From NCBI GenBank assembly GCA_018372435.1, contig JAHAJA010000006.1:1-64000 (forward strand): a stretch of 64,000 bases of DNA. Direction: 5' to 3'. Within the stretch, counting starts at the first letter, position 1; each line of letters begins with the position of its first letter. Shown here piece by piece: positions 36,271 to 45,711 of the stretch. The DNA comes from Clostridiales bacterium. Its GTDB lineage: Bacteria; Bacillota; Clostridia; Lachnospirales; Lachnospiraceae. The translations under genes and the position numbers were made by a program. A model generated the notes under the pieces. The model had not been told where the DNA came from and searched no databases. It was given only the letters and a program-made list of their open reading frames with translations.

Positions 36271-39200
36271 ATGGGAAATAAAGAGCAGAATATAGTTCCA
36301 CGGATATCGCCGTTCCAATATGGAAGTAATCGTGATGGTATGATTAAAGAGAATGTAAATCTTTTTCGAAGTGCTGTTAGTTTTCAACTGCCAATTCTAT
36401 CATTGCCAGAGAATAATGGTGTAGGAATTTCTATATCAGCAATGTATCAAAGTGATATTAGTAGAACCATTACACATAATAATCTTACAAAGCCTACAGG
36501 AATTCTTGGACTTGGCTGGCATATGGATTATGAAAGAATTATATGTGAAGAGCAGGGAGAAGAAATCTCTACGTTAAAGAATTATGTTCTTACAGATGGA
36601 ATCAATCACTCTGTGCTAAAACGAACGGATCGTATGTGGATGCGTGGTATCTTATCAAAAGAAGTTTATGTTAAATTATGTGAATCGTCTAATCAAACAG
36701 ATGGCGAATTTGTCATTAGAGAGGTTTCTGTAGAGATGGGAAAGCAGGAAACCCTATTGGATGAAGAAGCAAAGATTCAGGCAGTGTGTCCCAATCAATG
36801 GTATGTAAGAGATGATAGGAATCAATTCTCACTATTGCTTTCATATGTAGAGGAAACTTTGTATGTATACGACGGAGGAATCGCTTATGAAAACAGTAAT
36901 TACGATTTTTCTAGAATATCATATTACGAAGAATTTGAAAAATGGGTCATTGTAAATTCAGAAGGGATACAAAAAGAGTATGGAGCTAATGCGCTGCAAT
37001 ATGGAGTGAGCTTTAGAGGTTGGAAAGGTAATTCGGCATTGGTTGTTGATGCCAATGGGAAATCAGTTCAGCAAACATACGTTAAAGCCTGGAATCTAGT
37101 AAGAGCGATATCCCCTTGGCGAGATGAAACTACGTATTCTTATGATATGGTTATGCAGCCTGTTGGCAAGAATGGATTATCTTATACGAAGGCTTGTTAC
37201 CTGAAACAGATTAAGGATCAAAATGGATACAAGGCAGTTTATGAATATGGGGAGAAAGAGTACAACGAGAATGCAAAAGATGCTCCAAGGGAATATGCAG
37301 ATCCCCATAAAATTAATCCCAATAATAACGCTGATGCATATCAAACCTGTTATGAAACTCGTTATCTTTTAGCAATATCTTGTTACGTGGAGGAAATATT
37401 ACTAAAAAGAGTCTCCTTTTCTTATGTTTTGAATAATTATCAAAAGAATGCATATCTAGATGAATCCTCCCTTGCACTGGGAGACTATTATAAGAGACAG
37501 TTATCAAAAATCGAAGTTACTTATTCAGATTTGAATGAACAGGAGAAAAAGATCACGGAGTTTTATTATTGTAGTAATAGTGATTGTAATCCTGGCGCAT
37601 TAAGTCAAATTGTATATCCAGAAGGGGCTACTGTCTCATATGATTACACTAAAACGGAACTACCTAATTGTAGTAAAAGAGTAATGGATATCAATAGACC
37701 AATTCCTGGGGCTATACCTAAGGTATGGTTTGGTTTGGACTATGTTGTGTGTGCCTGGCTGACTAATAAGGATTGTCGTATTGCTGTATATACTTGGCTT
37801 GGAAGATGGCAGAAATGGAATCTGAAAGAGGAACTTCATAATGTAGATGGACAATCCCTAGAGGTTTACGTACAACAATCATATTTGATTCTTAAGGCTT
37901 TAACGAAGAATCAGCAGTCAACGGTTTATAAAGTATTACATATGAATAGTCACGTGATTGGAGGCTGGCTAGAAGAAGATCTGCAAACTATTGCATCTAA
38001 TAAAGTAACAATTACCTGTAGCAGTAATTTTTATGTAATTAATGATAGTCTCTCACGTTGGTACCAAATGAATTGTTGGAAAGAGCGTTCTTTAAAGTGG
38101 AGTGAGGGAGAAAAGGTTTCATATACTGCAAATAGAAGGCAATATTTTACTTCTAGCCAAAACCGTGTTATACATCTGGATTATGATTATGAAAGTTCGG
38201 CAGACTATAAGAGTAACATGCTATCCCTTTATGGATATGAAGAAATAGGAGGTATAGTTAATCTGGCGAGCACACATGTAGATGATTTGTATTTTCGTGG
38301 AGATCAGAAAGAAACCTTGTTTGAATGGAATCTATCAGGTAATCATCTTGCATTTGCAGGAGTAACCGAGTTATTTGAACGAGGGTTTCGATATTGTCTA
38401 TATCTTTATACTATTACGATTGAAAACAATGAATGTAAGATTATAACATCAAGAAAAGATGTGCAGACCTGTAGTAAGGGAAGTATCTTTAGTGTAGCGC
38501 GTAGCGTATGGTCACCTACTATTATTGATAATTCCATGGTGGTAATCAATGGATATCTATATCGTTACAATGGATGTTCATGGCTTGTAAATACCAATCT
38601 CAGGGAACAACTGAATCAAGAAGAAACAAGCCAGTCAATCTATGCTTGCGGAAGTGATTGTGTAATAAAAACCGAACGTACTGACAATCAGGTACTTGGG
38701 CAGGTGTTATTCTATATGCCGAATACAGATACAGAGGTTTGGAATGAAGATGCAATAACTATTCTAAAGAAGCAGGGTACTTTAGATAAATACCGATATC
38801 AGCCTAGTGCCAATGGGACATTGCTTACTTGGGATAGAATGGTTTTTTCAATTAAAGAAGATGGTACACAGGCACAAAGCATGAAGGCACCAGTCTATAC
38901 TCTTTCAGAGCAAGTAATTACAACAAGTGTTCTGAATGGGAGTCCCAGTTTTATGGCTGTTATGCAAAAGGATGGCACACAGAACGGATATACAACTGCT
39001 TACGTTATGGAAGATTCTCATTTTAAATATAAGGAAAATTTACAAGAAGCTTTTCAATATTTTGAGAATGAAAATTATGAAGAGCTTCAAAAAATGGGAG
39101 TGGCTGGCTATGGTTCTTTCTATACCTATTGTTTGGATTCAAATAATGAAATCGAGAAAATAAAACTTTATCATTTTAGCGGTGATCGTGTACAAAAGCC

Positions 39201-42200
39201 AGTGGAAAGCTATCAGGTTATCCGAAGCAAAATTCATGATGGAGTGCAGGAAGTTGTTTATGAATATGACTATAATAACGACCAGGCAGTGTGTGATCCA
39301 TCAGGCCAATATATCCGTTACTATCAAAGTCGTGTATATCCTGTATTAGACGGTAAGCGAATGAGTGGTTACACGCAATATGAGTATAACAATAGTTTTG
39401 CAATGATTTCAGCCTATGAGAATCCGTCACTCTCTTCGGATATAGACGGTCAGTTAATCTGTACGAAAGTCTATGACGGTAAAGGTATTTTGGTTTCTTC
39501 ACTTTCTTGTACGTATACTTTATCGAACCAAGTATGGAATGTGTTATCTAAAAAAATGGAACAGATATATGGCAGGTATCTTTTTAATAGTACCGCTACG
39601 CGTGTTATGGATAATGTATCAACTGCGTTTGAATACTTTTTCTGTAATACAAACGGAGAACTTGCTGTTACCAGCAGGCCGAATTACAATGGAGAAGGAA
39701 AAGATGAGGTACATAGAGAAAGGCATTCCTATGTTCATGAAGAGGAACCAATATTATATTATTGCAACCGTTTAAAAGAAAAGTGCCGTATTGCAAAAGA
39801 AGTTATCACTGAGGATAATACGGTAGTTATTGAAGAAACTTTGGTGTCGTATCATTCCTATGAAACAGAGTGGGGAAATAGAAATTACCAGGTCATGGCG
39901 GCAAAGCTTACAAAAGGGCTGACCGGTGGAACAGATGAACAGGGAAATGCCATTTATCGAGTGAAATCGGATATTACTTCAAGAAATAAGTTTGGAAGTA
40001 TAACCATGCAGGAATCACCAAAAGATATGTACGTAAGCACACTATATGACCGATACGAACAAAATGTTGTGGCAGAATTTGAAATGGCTTCTATAAGGGA
40101 GGGGGAAGCCTTTTACTATGGATTTGAGGATTATGAAAAAGAGATATTTGGCTGGAAGCCAAAGAGCTCTCTTCCAATTGCTTATGACATCTCCCATACA
40201 GGAACTTGCTGTTTGCAATGGGGAAGGGGGATTACAGTACCATCTATCACTCTACAAATTACTCCAAAGCAAAAGGAATATTTCTTTGGGTTCTGGTGCT
40301 ATACAAGTAAAAATCATGGTGATACTCCTAGAATATTACTTACTATTAAAGAGCAAAATGGTAGCAGGATGGAATCAATTACTCTTCCTGATACACCAGA
40401 TTGGCAATTTTGTGGAAAGCAATTTACTTTGGAAGAAGAAGCAGTTGTAACAATAGAATTTCAGGAATATACAGATGGGGTAATCTATCTTGACAATCTA
40501 TACCTCAGCGTCGCAGCCTTATCACCAAAATTCTATATATATGATAAAAGTCGCAGCATGCTGCTACATACCATCACTGCATACCATCAATGTAGTGACA
40601 GGATATATGATTACCAGAAGCGGTTAATAGCACAAGTAGATAATGAAAGAACTACCTTACAGTTGCAATTACTTAATCAAGTTAATAGTAATTCAAAGAA
40701 GATGAATAGTGTTCTATACGCAAAAGCTAGAAAAGCAGCATATTACGAACGTTTTTTTCAGGCTAATGATCTTTCCGCAAGGTGGATTTATGATAATGAA
40801 GGTGGTTTTTATAGTGAATCAGGTTCACTATATCATACGAAGAACTCAAAAGATTGTCTTTTGTATCGTGACTTGTCTGAACAGGAAAATTATTTTGCTT
40901 ATGTAACGCTGAAAGAGGCATCCGAGCTGGCGGGAGTTCAGGTTAGTAAAAATATCTCGATTGTCTGGGATGCACAGAGATTGCAATGGATTTTATCGGA
41001 TAAAAATACGAATACAATACTTACGAATTCTCAAATTGGCTTTGCAAAGGAATGGTTTATCTTATGCGGAGAAAGGATTCTATTATTGGCAAACAAGGAG
41101 ATTCTGTTTGATTATACGATATCTTCAAAGGAAGACAGGTGTTTTGGCTTACTTGCGAAGGAAAATGCATGTTTTAGTAATGTATATCTGGGATTTGAAC
41201 CACAGATAGGACTACAGTATTATGATTTGTGTGGCAAGTTCAGACAAGGTATTTGTTTGGAGAACGGACAAATAACAGTTACCGAAATTCTATATGATGG
41301 GTTGGGACGTGTCATGCTTCATACCAAACCGGCTTCATTTGAAGATAAAAGAGATGGTACGTGCTTTCAATACAGGGATTCTTTCATATCAAGCTTTGAT
41401 GCGGATAGTGGAATTCTTATTGGTGAAATTGCAACGTATTATGAAGATGATGGGGGATATCCCTACATTCGTCAAAGGTATGAGGACAATCCAACAGGGA
41501 GAATCTGTGAAAAAGGTGTGGCAGGAAAAGCATTTTCTATGGTAAACCTCAGTGAAACCACTGAAAATGAACGGAACACAACTAAAATACATTATTCGAA
41601 TATATCGTCGTATTCCGTGGAAAACGCCATAACTCTTCCGAAAGATAAGTATCGTATGCAGCTAACAATAGATGCGGATAACAAAAAGCAGATAGAAATA
41701 ACAGATCAGCTTAATAATAAAGTAGCAACGATTGCATCAGGAAATAAAAATGAAGAAGATATTGTTACACGGTATTTAATCCAGTATGCAGATGATAGTG
41801 TGGCATATAAACAAATACTTCCTACTGGTTCTGAGAGGGTACAGATAAAGAATCTATTAGGTGAGACAATTACCACGACGGAGATTAATTCAGGAACCAC
41901 CAGATTCCTCTATGACAGCAAAGGTCATCTTCGCTTTACACAAGACCAACAGATGTGTGCAACAGGTACCTGTCGATATGAGAAATGGGATTGCTTTGGT
42001 CGTTCAAGGGAAAACGGACTGGTTGCGTGTAGGGGTGAGTTTACAAAGTTACAGCAATACGTAGATTTCGCAGACTGGCCATTAAAAGAGAATGGAGCAA
42101 TTGTGTTGCAGCAAAAAGATTATGGTTCCTTTGAAAAAGATCCTGAACAGTTAGGTAATCTTACAGGAATACAACAATATAAGGAAACGGGTGTTTATGG

Positions 42201-44298
42201 AAATGGCTGTTCCATAGTATATGACAATCGTAACAGAATAAAAACCTATGAAACTAATATATCAAGTGAAAATTCAAAACAGGCTTACAGCCAGTCTTAC
42301 GAATATGATAATCTTGATAATTTATTAAAAAGCAGGTATGCTTCTGGTTATACCGTAACCTATGATTATGATAGTGTTGGAAGACTTATAGAAATTGCGG
42401 ATGACAGTAATGTAATCTGTCGATATACCTATAATGAGAGAGATTTAATCACGTCATGTTCTTATGGATCAAAAGATACGTTTACTACAAGATATCAGTA
42501 TAACAGTGTAGGCTGGATTACCCAGATCAGTAATCCTTATTTTGATGAGAAGTTAGTGTATAACCAATCGGAATCTATTGGTCCGTTCGATGGCAAGATT
42601 AGTTATGTTAGCTATTATCTAAAAGGAATTGAATCAGATGCTGATACACCAGTTTTTGTTACCTATACATTAAGCTATGATTCCTTTGGAAGAATAAAAA
42701 AGGCAATCTGTATTAACGAAGAAACGAAAGAGATAGTAGAACCTTGGTCAATACATGAAATTCGATATGATAAGAACGGAAACATTCAATTGGTAGTATT
42801 ATCGGAGGAAAACCTTACCTATGAATACGAGGAAAGGAATGACAGGGTAAAGAAGATAAAGGGAGTGGAGGCATTTACTTATAATGAAAACGGTTCTGTA
42901 ACTTCATCGGAATTTCATCAAATTAATGAGATACAATATGAAACCGCAACGGGCATGGCACATACGGTTCGTGTTAATCAAGATAAGATACAATATGAGT
43001 ATAATACAAACGGAAAACGTCTGGTAAAACAGACAAAAGACTTGGAGAGATTGTATCTTCGTAATGCAAAGCATAAGACATTAGAGGAAGTTGAAAAAAA
43101 TAATACTGGCATAAATCATACGGAATATATTTATGGATCAAACGGTATGGTAGCTTTTAGAAAAGATGAAGAACTATATTATTTGTGTCTGGATCATCTT
43201 GGTTCTTCACGTGTTTGCGTTGATACAGCTGGAAAAGTTAAGAATGCTCTTCAATATTCTGTGTTTGGTGACAGAAACGATTTGAAAGCGATAGATGGGC
43301 AGAATGAATTGCGTTATAGTTATACAGGATATGAATGGGAAGAAGAATTGGGATTGTACTATGCAGTTAGCCGTTATTATGATCCAGTTCTTAAGAGATT
43401 TTTAAGTGTCGATCCAAAACTGGAGTCGGCTTCTCCGTATGTTTATTGTAAAAACAATCCATTATTATTAAGTGATCCAAACGGTGAAAGTTCTTGGTGG
43501 GCCATACTAATTGGGAGTATATTAAGTATAGCTATAGGGATAGTTACGTGCGGTGTGGGGGTAGCTGTTGGTGCCGCAGTAGAAGGTGCCACTGTTGCAG
43601 CTTCTACCGCAGCCACAATAGCAGGTATTGCGGCTGGTGCAGCTGTCGGTGCTGTTGGAGGAGCAGTTGCAGAAGTTGTAGGTTCAACGGTGACCGCTGC
43701 AATTGATGCGGAGCCGATTACCGCAACCATGCTTTTATCCTCTTTTGCAAGTGGCGTGATTGGTGGAGGAATTACAGGTGGTTTTGGAGGTGCTTTTGAT
43801 GCAGCGAACGGATTTACAAAGGAAATAACAAAGTCGGTGGTTGGTGCAGCGACAGGGAGTATTGCTGCTGGTACAACTGCTGGTGCTATTAACGGTGAAC
43901 TTAAGGATCCAGGAACATGGCTTGATATTGGGGTAGGAGCTTTACTGGACATGGGGGCAAATGCTATATCCACAAGCATTGACGTAAAGTTAAACAATAC
44001 CAATCAAAATCCATCTATGGCAGATAAGTTTAAGACAGAAGGTATCAAAACACCGGTGTCTGTTGCAACAAGTGGAATTAAAACAACGGAAAGTTTAATC
44101 CGAGATACTGGCAGCGATGGATCAGATTCAACCAATCAGGAAGCAAACAATCCAGTCTCTATAAACAATTCAAAAGGAATGCATCTAGCTATTCCTGTAA
44201 AGATGTTAACATGTTTTCAAGGTGTGTATAACCAGGAAGCACTCTCAGGTAAGTATTTTGGTGACACCGTACAGGAGAATCTGTTTACCTTCCCTTAA
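36271..44298 (+). CDS. Giant RHS-repeat protein (2675 residues), TcB/TcC-like layout
   Basis: N-terminal segment (about 1-110: NLFRSAVSFQLPILSLPENN, GILGLGWHMDYERI) like the SpvB-type start of insecticidal Tc B components. A Trp/Tyr-rich middle (about 480-900) could form a beta-propeller. A CBM-like beta sandwich lies at about 1280-1420 (DTPDWQFCGKQFTL). RHS/YD repeats (from about 1850: YEYDNLDNL, YDYDSVGRLIEI, YDKNGN) lead into the core LDHLGSSRVCVDTAG, GYEWEEELGLYYAVSRYYDP, FLSVDP and NPLLLSDPNG (2402-2405). The 270-residue tail after DPNG is Gly/Ala-rich and hydrophobic (glycine zippers), without a recognised toxin domain or downstream immunity gene. No signal peptide. The start has AAAGGAA upstream. 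A closed RHS shell is expected; cargo and export route are unknown. Confidence 0.85.
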   Translation: MGNKEQNIVPRISPFQYGSNRDGMIKENVNLFRSAVSFQLPILSLPENNGVGISISAMYQSDISRTITHNNLTKPTGILGLGWHMDYERIICEEQGEEISTLKNYVLTDGINHSVLKRTDRMWMRGILSKEVYVKLCESSNQTDGEFVIREVSVEMGKQETLLDEEAKIQAVCPNQWYVRDDRNQFSLLLSYVEETLYVYDGGIAYENSNYDFSRISYYEEFEKWVIVNSEGIQKEYGANALQYGVSFRGWKGNSALVVDANGKSVQQTYVKAWNLVRAISPWRDETTYSYDMVMQPVGKNGLSYTKACYLKQIKDQNGYKAVYEYGEKEYNENAKDAPREYADPHKINPNNNADAYQTCYETRYLLAISCYVEEILLKRVSFSYVLNNYQKNAYLDESSLALGDYYKRQLSKIEVTYSDLNEQEKKITEFYYCSNSDCNPGALSQIVYPEGATVSYDYTKTELPNCSKRVMDINRPIPGAIPKVWFGLDYVVCAWLTNKDCRIAVYTWLGRWQKWNLKEELHNVDGQSLEVYVQQSYLILKALTKNQQSTVYKVLHMNSHVIGGWLEEDLQTIASNKVTITCSSNFYVINDSLSRWYQMNCWKERSLKWSEGEKVSYTANRRQYFTSSQNRVIHLDYDYESSADYKSNMLSLYGYEEIGGIVNLASTHVDDLYFRGDQKETLFEWNLSGNHLAFAGVTELFERGFRYCLYLYTITIENNECKIITSRKDVQTCSKGSIFSVARSVWSPTIIDNSMVVINGYLYRYNGCSWLVNTNLREQLNQEETSQSIYACGSDCVIKTERTDNQVLGQVLFYMPNTDTEVWNEDAITILKKQGTLDKYRYQPSANGTLLTWDRMVFSIKEDGTQAQSMKAPVYTLSEQVITTSVLNGSPSFMAVMQKDGTQNGYTTAYVMEDSHFKYKENLQEAFQYFENENYEELQKMGVAGYGSFYTYCLDSNNEIEKIKLYHFSGDRVQKPVESYQVIRSKIHDGVQEVVYEYDYNNDQAVCDPSGQYIRYYQSRVYPVLDGKRMSGYTQYEYNNSFAMISAYENPSLSSDIDGQLICTKVYDGKGILVSSLSCTYTLSNQVWNVLSKKMEQIYGRYLFNSTATRVMDNVSTAFEYFFCNTNGELAVTSRPNYNGEGKDEVHRERHSYVHEEEPILYYCNRLKEKCRIAKEVITEDNTVVIEETLVSYHSYETEWGNRNYQVMAAKLTKGLTGGTDEQGNAIYRVKSDITSRNKFGSITMQESPKDMYVSTLYDRYEQNVVAEFEMASIREGEAFYYGFEDYEKEIFGWKPKSSLPIAYDISHTGTCCLQWGRGITVPSITLQITPKQKEYFFGFWCYTSKNHGDTPRILLTIKEQNGSRMESITLPDTPDWQFCGKQFTLEEEAVVTIEFQEYTDGVIYLDNLYLSVAALSPKFYIYDKSRSMLLHTITAYHQCSDRIYDYQKRLIAQVDNERTTLQLQLLNQVNSNSKKMNSVLYAKARKAAYYERFFQANDLSARWIYDNEGGFYSESGSLYHTKNSKDCLLYRDLSEQENYFAYVTLKEASELAGVQVSKNISIVWDAQRLQWILSDKNTNTILTNSQIGFAKEWFILCGERILLLANKEILFDYTISSKEDRCFGLLAKENACFSNVYLGFEPQIGLQYYDLCGKFRQGICLENGQITVTEILYDGLGRVMLHTKPASFEDKRDGTCFQYRDSFISSFDADSGILIGEIATYYEDDGGYPYIRQRYEDNPTGRICEKGVAGKAFSMVNLSETTENERNTTKIHYSNISSYSVENAITLPKDKYRMQLTIDADNKKQIEITDQLNNKVATIASGNKNEEDIVTRYLIQYADDSVAYKQILPTGSERVQIKNLLGETITTTEINSGTTRFLYDSKGHLRFTQDQQMCATGTCRYEKWDCFGRSRENGLVACRGEFTKLQQYVDFADWPLKENGAIVLQQKDYGSFEKDPEQLGNLTGIQQYKETGVYGNGCSIVYDNRNRIKTYETNISSENSKQAYSQSYEYDNLDNLLKSRYASGYTVTYDYDSVGRLIEIADDSNVICRYTYNERDLITSCSYGSKDTFTTRYQYNSVGWITQISNPYFDEKLVYNQSESIGPFDGKISYVSYYLKGIESDADTPVFVTYTLSYDSFGRIKKAICINEETKEIVEPWSIHEIRYDKNGNIQLVVLSEENLTYEYEERNDRVKKIKGVEAFTYNENGSVTSSEFHQINEIQYETATGMAHTVRVNQDKIQYEYNTNGKRLVKQTKDLERLYLRNAKHKTLEEVEKNNTGINHTEYIYGSNGMVAFRKDEELYYLCLDHLGSSRVCVDTAGKVKNALQYSVFGDRNDLKAIDGQNELRYSYTGYEWEEELGLYYAVSRYYDPVLKRFLSVDPKLESASPYVYCKNNPLLLSDPNGESSWWAILIGSILSIAIGIVTCGVGVAVGAAVEGATVAASTAATIAGIAAGAAVGAVGGAVAEVVGSTVTAAIDAEPITATMLLSSFASGVIGGGITGGFGGAFDAANGFTKEITKSVVGAATGSIAAGTTAGAINGELKDPGTWLDIGVGALLDMGANAISTSIDVKLNNTNQNPSMADKFKTEGIKTPVSVATSGIKTTESLIRDTGSDGSDSTNQEANNPVSINNSKGMHLAIPVKMLTCFQGVYNQEALSGKYFGDTVQENLFTFP

Positions 44299-44330
44299 GA
44301 ATAAAAAAATAAAAAGAGCAAATAATATGG

Positions 44331-44442
44331 TTGACAAATCCAAATCGTGGTGATAAACTAGTCTAGTGTGCCGCACAGCGAGGTACAAGTTCTGTATATA
44401 CAGACACCATAGCTGGCGAGTAATGATAATAGGAGGTGCCAT
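44331..44442 (+). promoter_or_regulatory. rplU promoter and L21 leader RNA
   Basis: TTGACA (44331-44336), 17 bases, TAAACT (44354-44359), 33 bases after the RHS stop. The transcribed leader (about 44366-44442) resembles the L21 leader motif, with GTGCCGCACAGCGAGG, the hairpin TTCTGTATATACAGA, and AGCTGGCGAGTAATGAT before AGGAGG. This element is known upstream of rplU in Firmicutes as a site of ribosomal-protein autoregulation. Confidence 0.75.
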
Positions 44443-44751
44443 ATGTACGCAATTATAGCAACAGGTGGTAAACAGTACAAGGTAGCAGAAGGCGATATCA
44501 TTAACGTAGAAAAGCTTGGAGTAGAAGCTGGATCAACTGTTACATTTGATCAAGTTCTTGTTGTAAGCAACAACGGTTTAACAGTTGGAGATCCTACAGT
44601 AGCTAATGCTAGTGTAACTGCAACAGTTGTTAAAGACGGTAAAGCTAAAAAAGTAATCGTTTACAGATATAAGAGAAAATCTGGATATCACAAGAAAAAC
44701 GGTCACAGACAACAATTTACTCAAGTTAAGATCGAAAAAATTAACGCATAA
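44443..44751 (+). CDS. rplU: Large ribosomal subunit protein bL21
   Basis: 102 residues, the usual length. MYAIIATGGKQYKVAEGD start, VNNGLTVGDPTV-like middle, and the conserved basic end KVIVYRYKRKSGYHKKNGHRQ and TQVKIEKI. It binds 23S rRNA in the 50S subunit. First gene of the intact second half of the cluster; it has its own promoter and leader, so the inserted block upstream need not disturb its expression. AGGAGG lies six bases upstream of the ATG. Confidence 0.97.
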   Translation: MYAIIATGGKQYKVAEGDIINVEKLGVEAGSTVTFDQVLVVSNNGLTVGDPTVANASVTATVVKDGKAKKVIVYRYKRKSGYHKKNGHRQQFTQVKIEKINA

Positions 44752-44768
44752 TTGAATAGGAATTAGAT

Positions 44769-45089
44769 ATGATAACAATATCTTTTACTCATAATGCGAA
44801 CGGTGTTTATAATGGCTTTAAAACAAAAGGACATGCGGGTTATGCCGAGAGTGGTTATGACATAGTATGCTCAGCAGTTTCAGTACTAATTATAAATACT
44901 ATTAATTCTATTGAAACATTTACATCTGATCAATTTGATTTGATAGGTGGAGATGTTACTAGTAAAATAGAATTTGTCATCTTGTCAGAGGTTAGCAAGG
45001 AATCAACCTTGTTACTCAACTCTTTAGCACTTGGTTTAAATAGCATTGTAGAAGAGTACGGACAAGATTATATAGAGCTGAAAGTATAA
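44769..45089 (+). CDS. prp: Ribosomal-processing cysteine protease Prp
   Basis: Cysteine protease that trims the N-terminus of bL27, known from Staphylococcus and other Firmicutes. The catalytic pair is H22 (GHAGYAESGYD) and C34 (DIVCSAVSVL), separated by 12 residues as in the family; 106 residues. Its substrate gene rpmA follows immediately and carries the matching extension. Co-transcribed with rplU and rpmA. Confidence 0.93.
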   Translation: MITISFTHNANGVYNGFKTKGHAGYAESGYDIVCSAVSVLIINTINSIETFTSDQFDLIGGDVTSKIEFVILSEVSKESTLLLNSLALGLNSIVEEYGQDYIELKV

Positions 45090-45166
45090 TTACTTCCAGT
45101 GATACTATTTCATGAAATTGAAATAACATATTTGATTTTATACACGATTCAAGGAGGTGTAAGACT

Positions 45167-45454
45167 ATGTTAAAGATGAACCTTCAGTTATTCGCTCATA
45201 AAAAGGGTGTTGGTTCTACTAAGAACGGTAGAGATTCAGAATCTAAAAGATTAGGTGCTAAAAGAGCTGACGGACAGTTCGTATTAGCTGGAAATATTCT
45301 ATATAGACAACGTGGTACTAAAATTCATCCAGGTACAAATGTAGGCCGTGGTGGAGATGATACTTTATTTGCTTTAGTAGACGGTGTTCTTAGATTCGAA
45401 AGAAAGGGTAGAGACAAGAAACAAGCTAGTGTATACCCTGTAGAAGCTAAATAA
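45167..45454 (+). CDS. rpmA: Large ribosomal subunit protein bL27, with cleavable extension
   Basis: 95 residues. The N-terminal MLKMNLQLFA is the Prp-cleaved extension; mature L27 would start at HKKGVGSTKNGRDS after A10. Then RLGAKRADGQFVLAGNILYRQRGTKIHPG, the standard fold at the peptidyl-transferase centre. AAGGAGGTG lies upstream. A terminator follows. Confidence 0.96.
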   Translation: MLKMNLQLFAHKKGVGSTKNGRDSESKRLGAKRADGQFVLAGNILYRQRGTKIHPGTNVGRGGDDTLFALVDGVLRFERKGRDKKQASVYPVEAK

Positions 45455-45471
45455 TGTAATATATGTAGATG

Positions 45472-45512
45472 AAGCCCCATTTCTTGATTACATCATAGAA
45501 TGGGGCTTTATT
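45472..45512 (+). terminator. Terminator after rpmA
   Basis: AAGCCCCATTCT-type stem: AAGCCCCATTTCT (45472-45484) with AGAATGGGGCTTT (45497-45509), then TATT. It divides rplU-prp-rpmA from obgE. Confidence 0.8.
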
Positions 45513-45711
45513 AAACTGTTTATAAATAGTGTCATATAATAGCATTTCATGAAAAACATGTTTACGATTGAATGAAATGTGTTAAAATATAAATAATAAT
45601 AAATAACAACGCTATTATTTAACTTGTAAAATTACGAAGTAATTTAGCAAGTAGATGAGAAGTCTTTTAGATAAAGAATTTATTTAATTATAGAAAGGTT
45701 AAGGTAATCAA

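Noticed and set aside
43443..44003. Long minus-strand ORF (186 codons) opposite the RHS C-terminus
   Set aside because: It is rich in Ala, Pro, Thr and Val as expected from the complement of Gly/Ala codons, lacks a ribosome site, and lies entirely inside the RHS frame.
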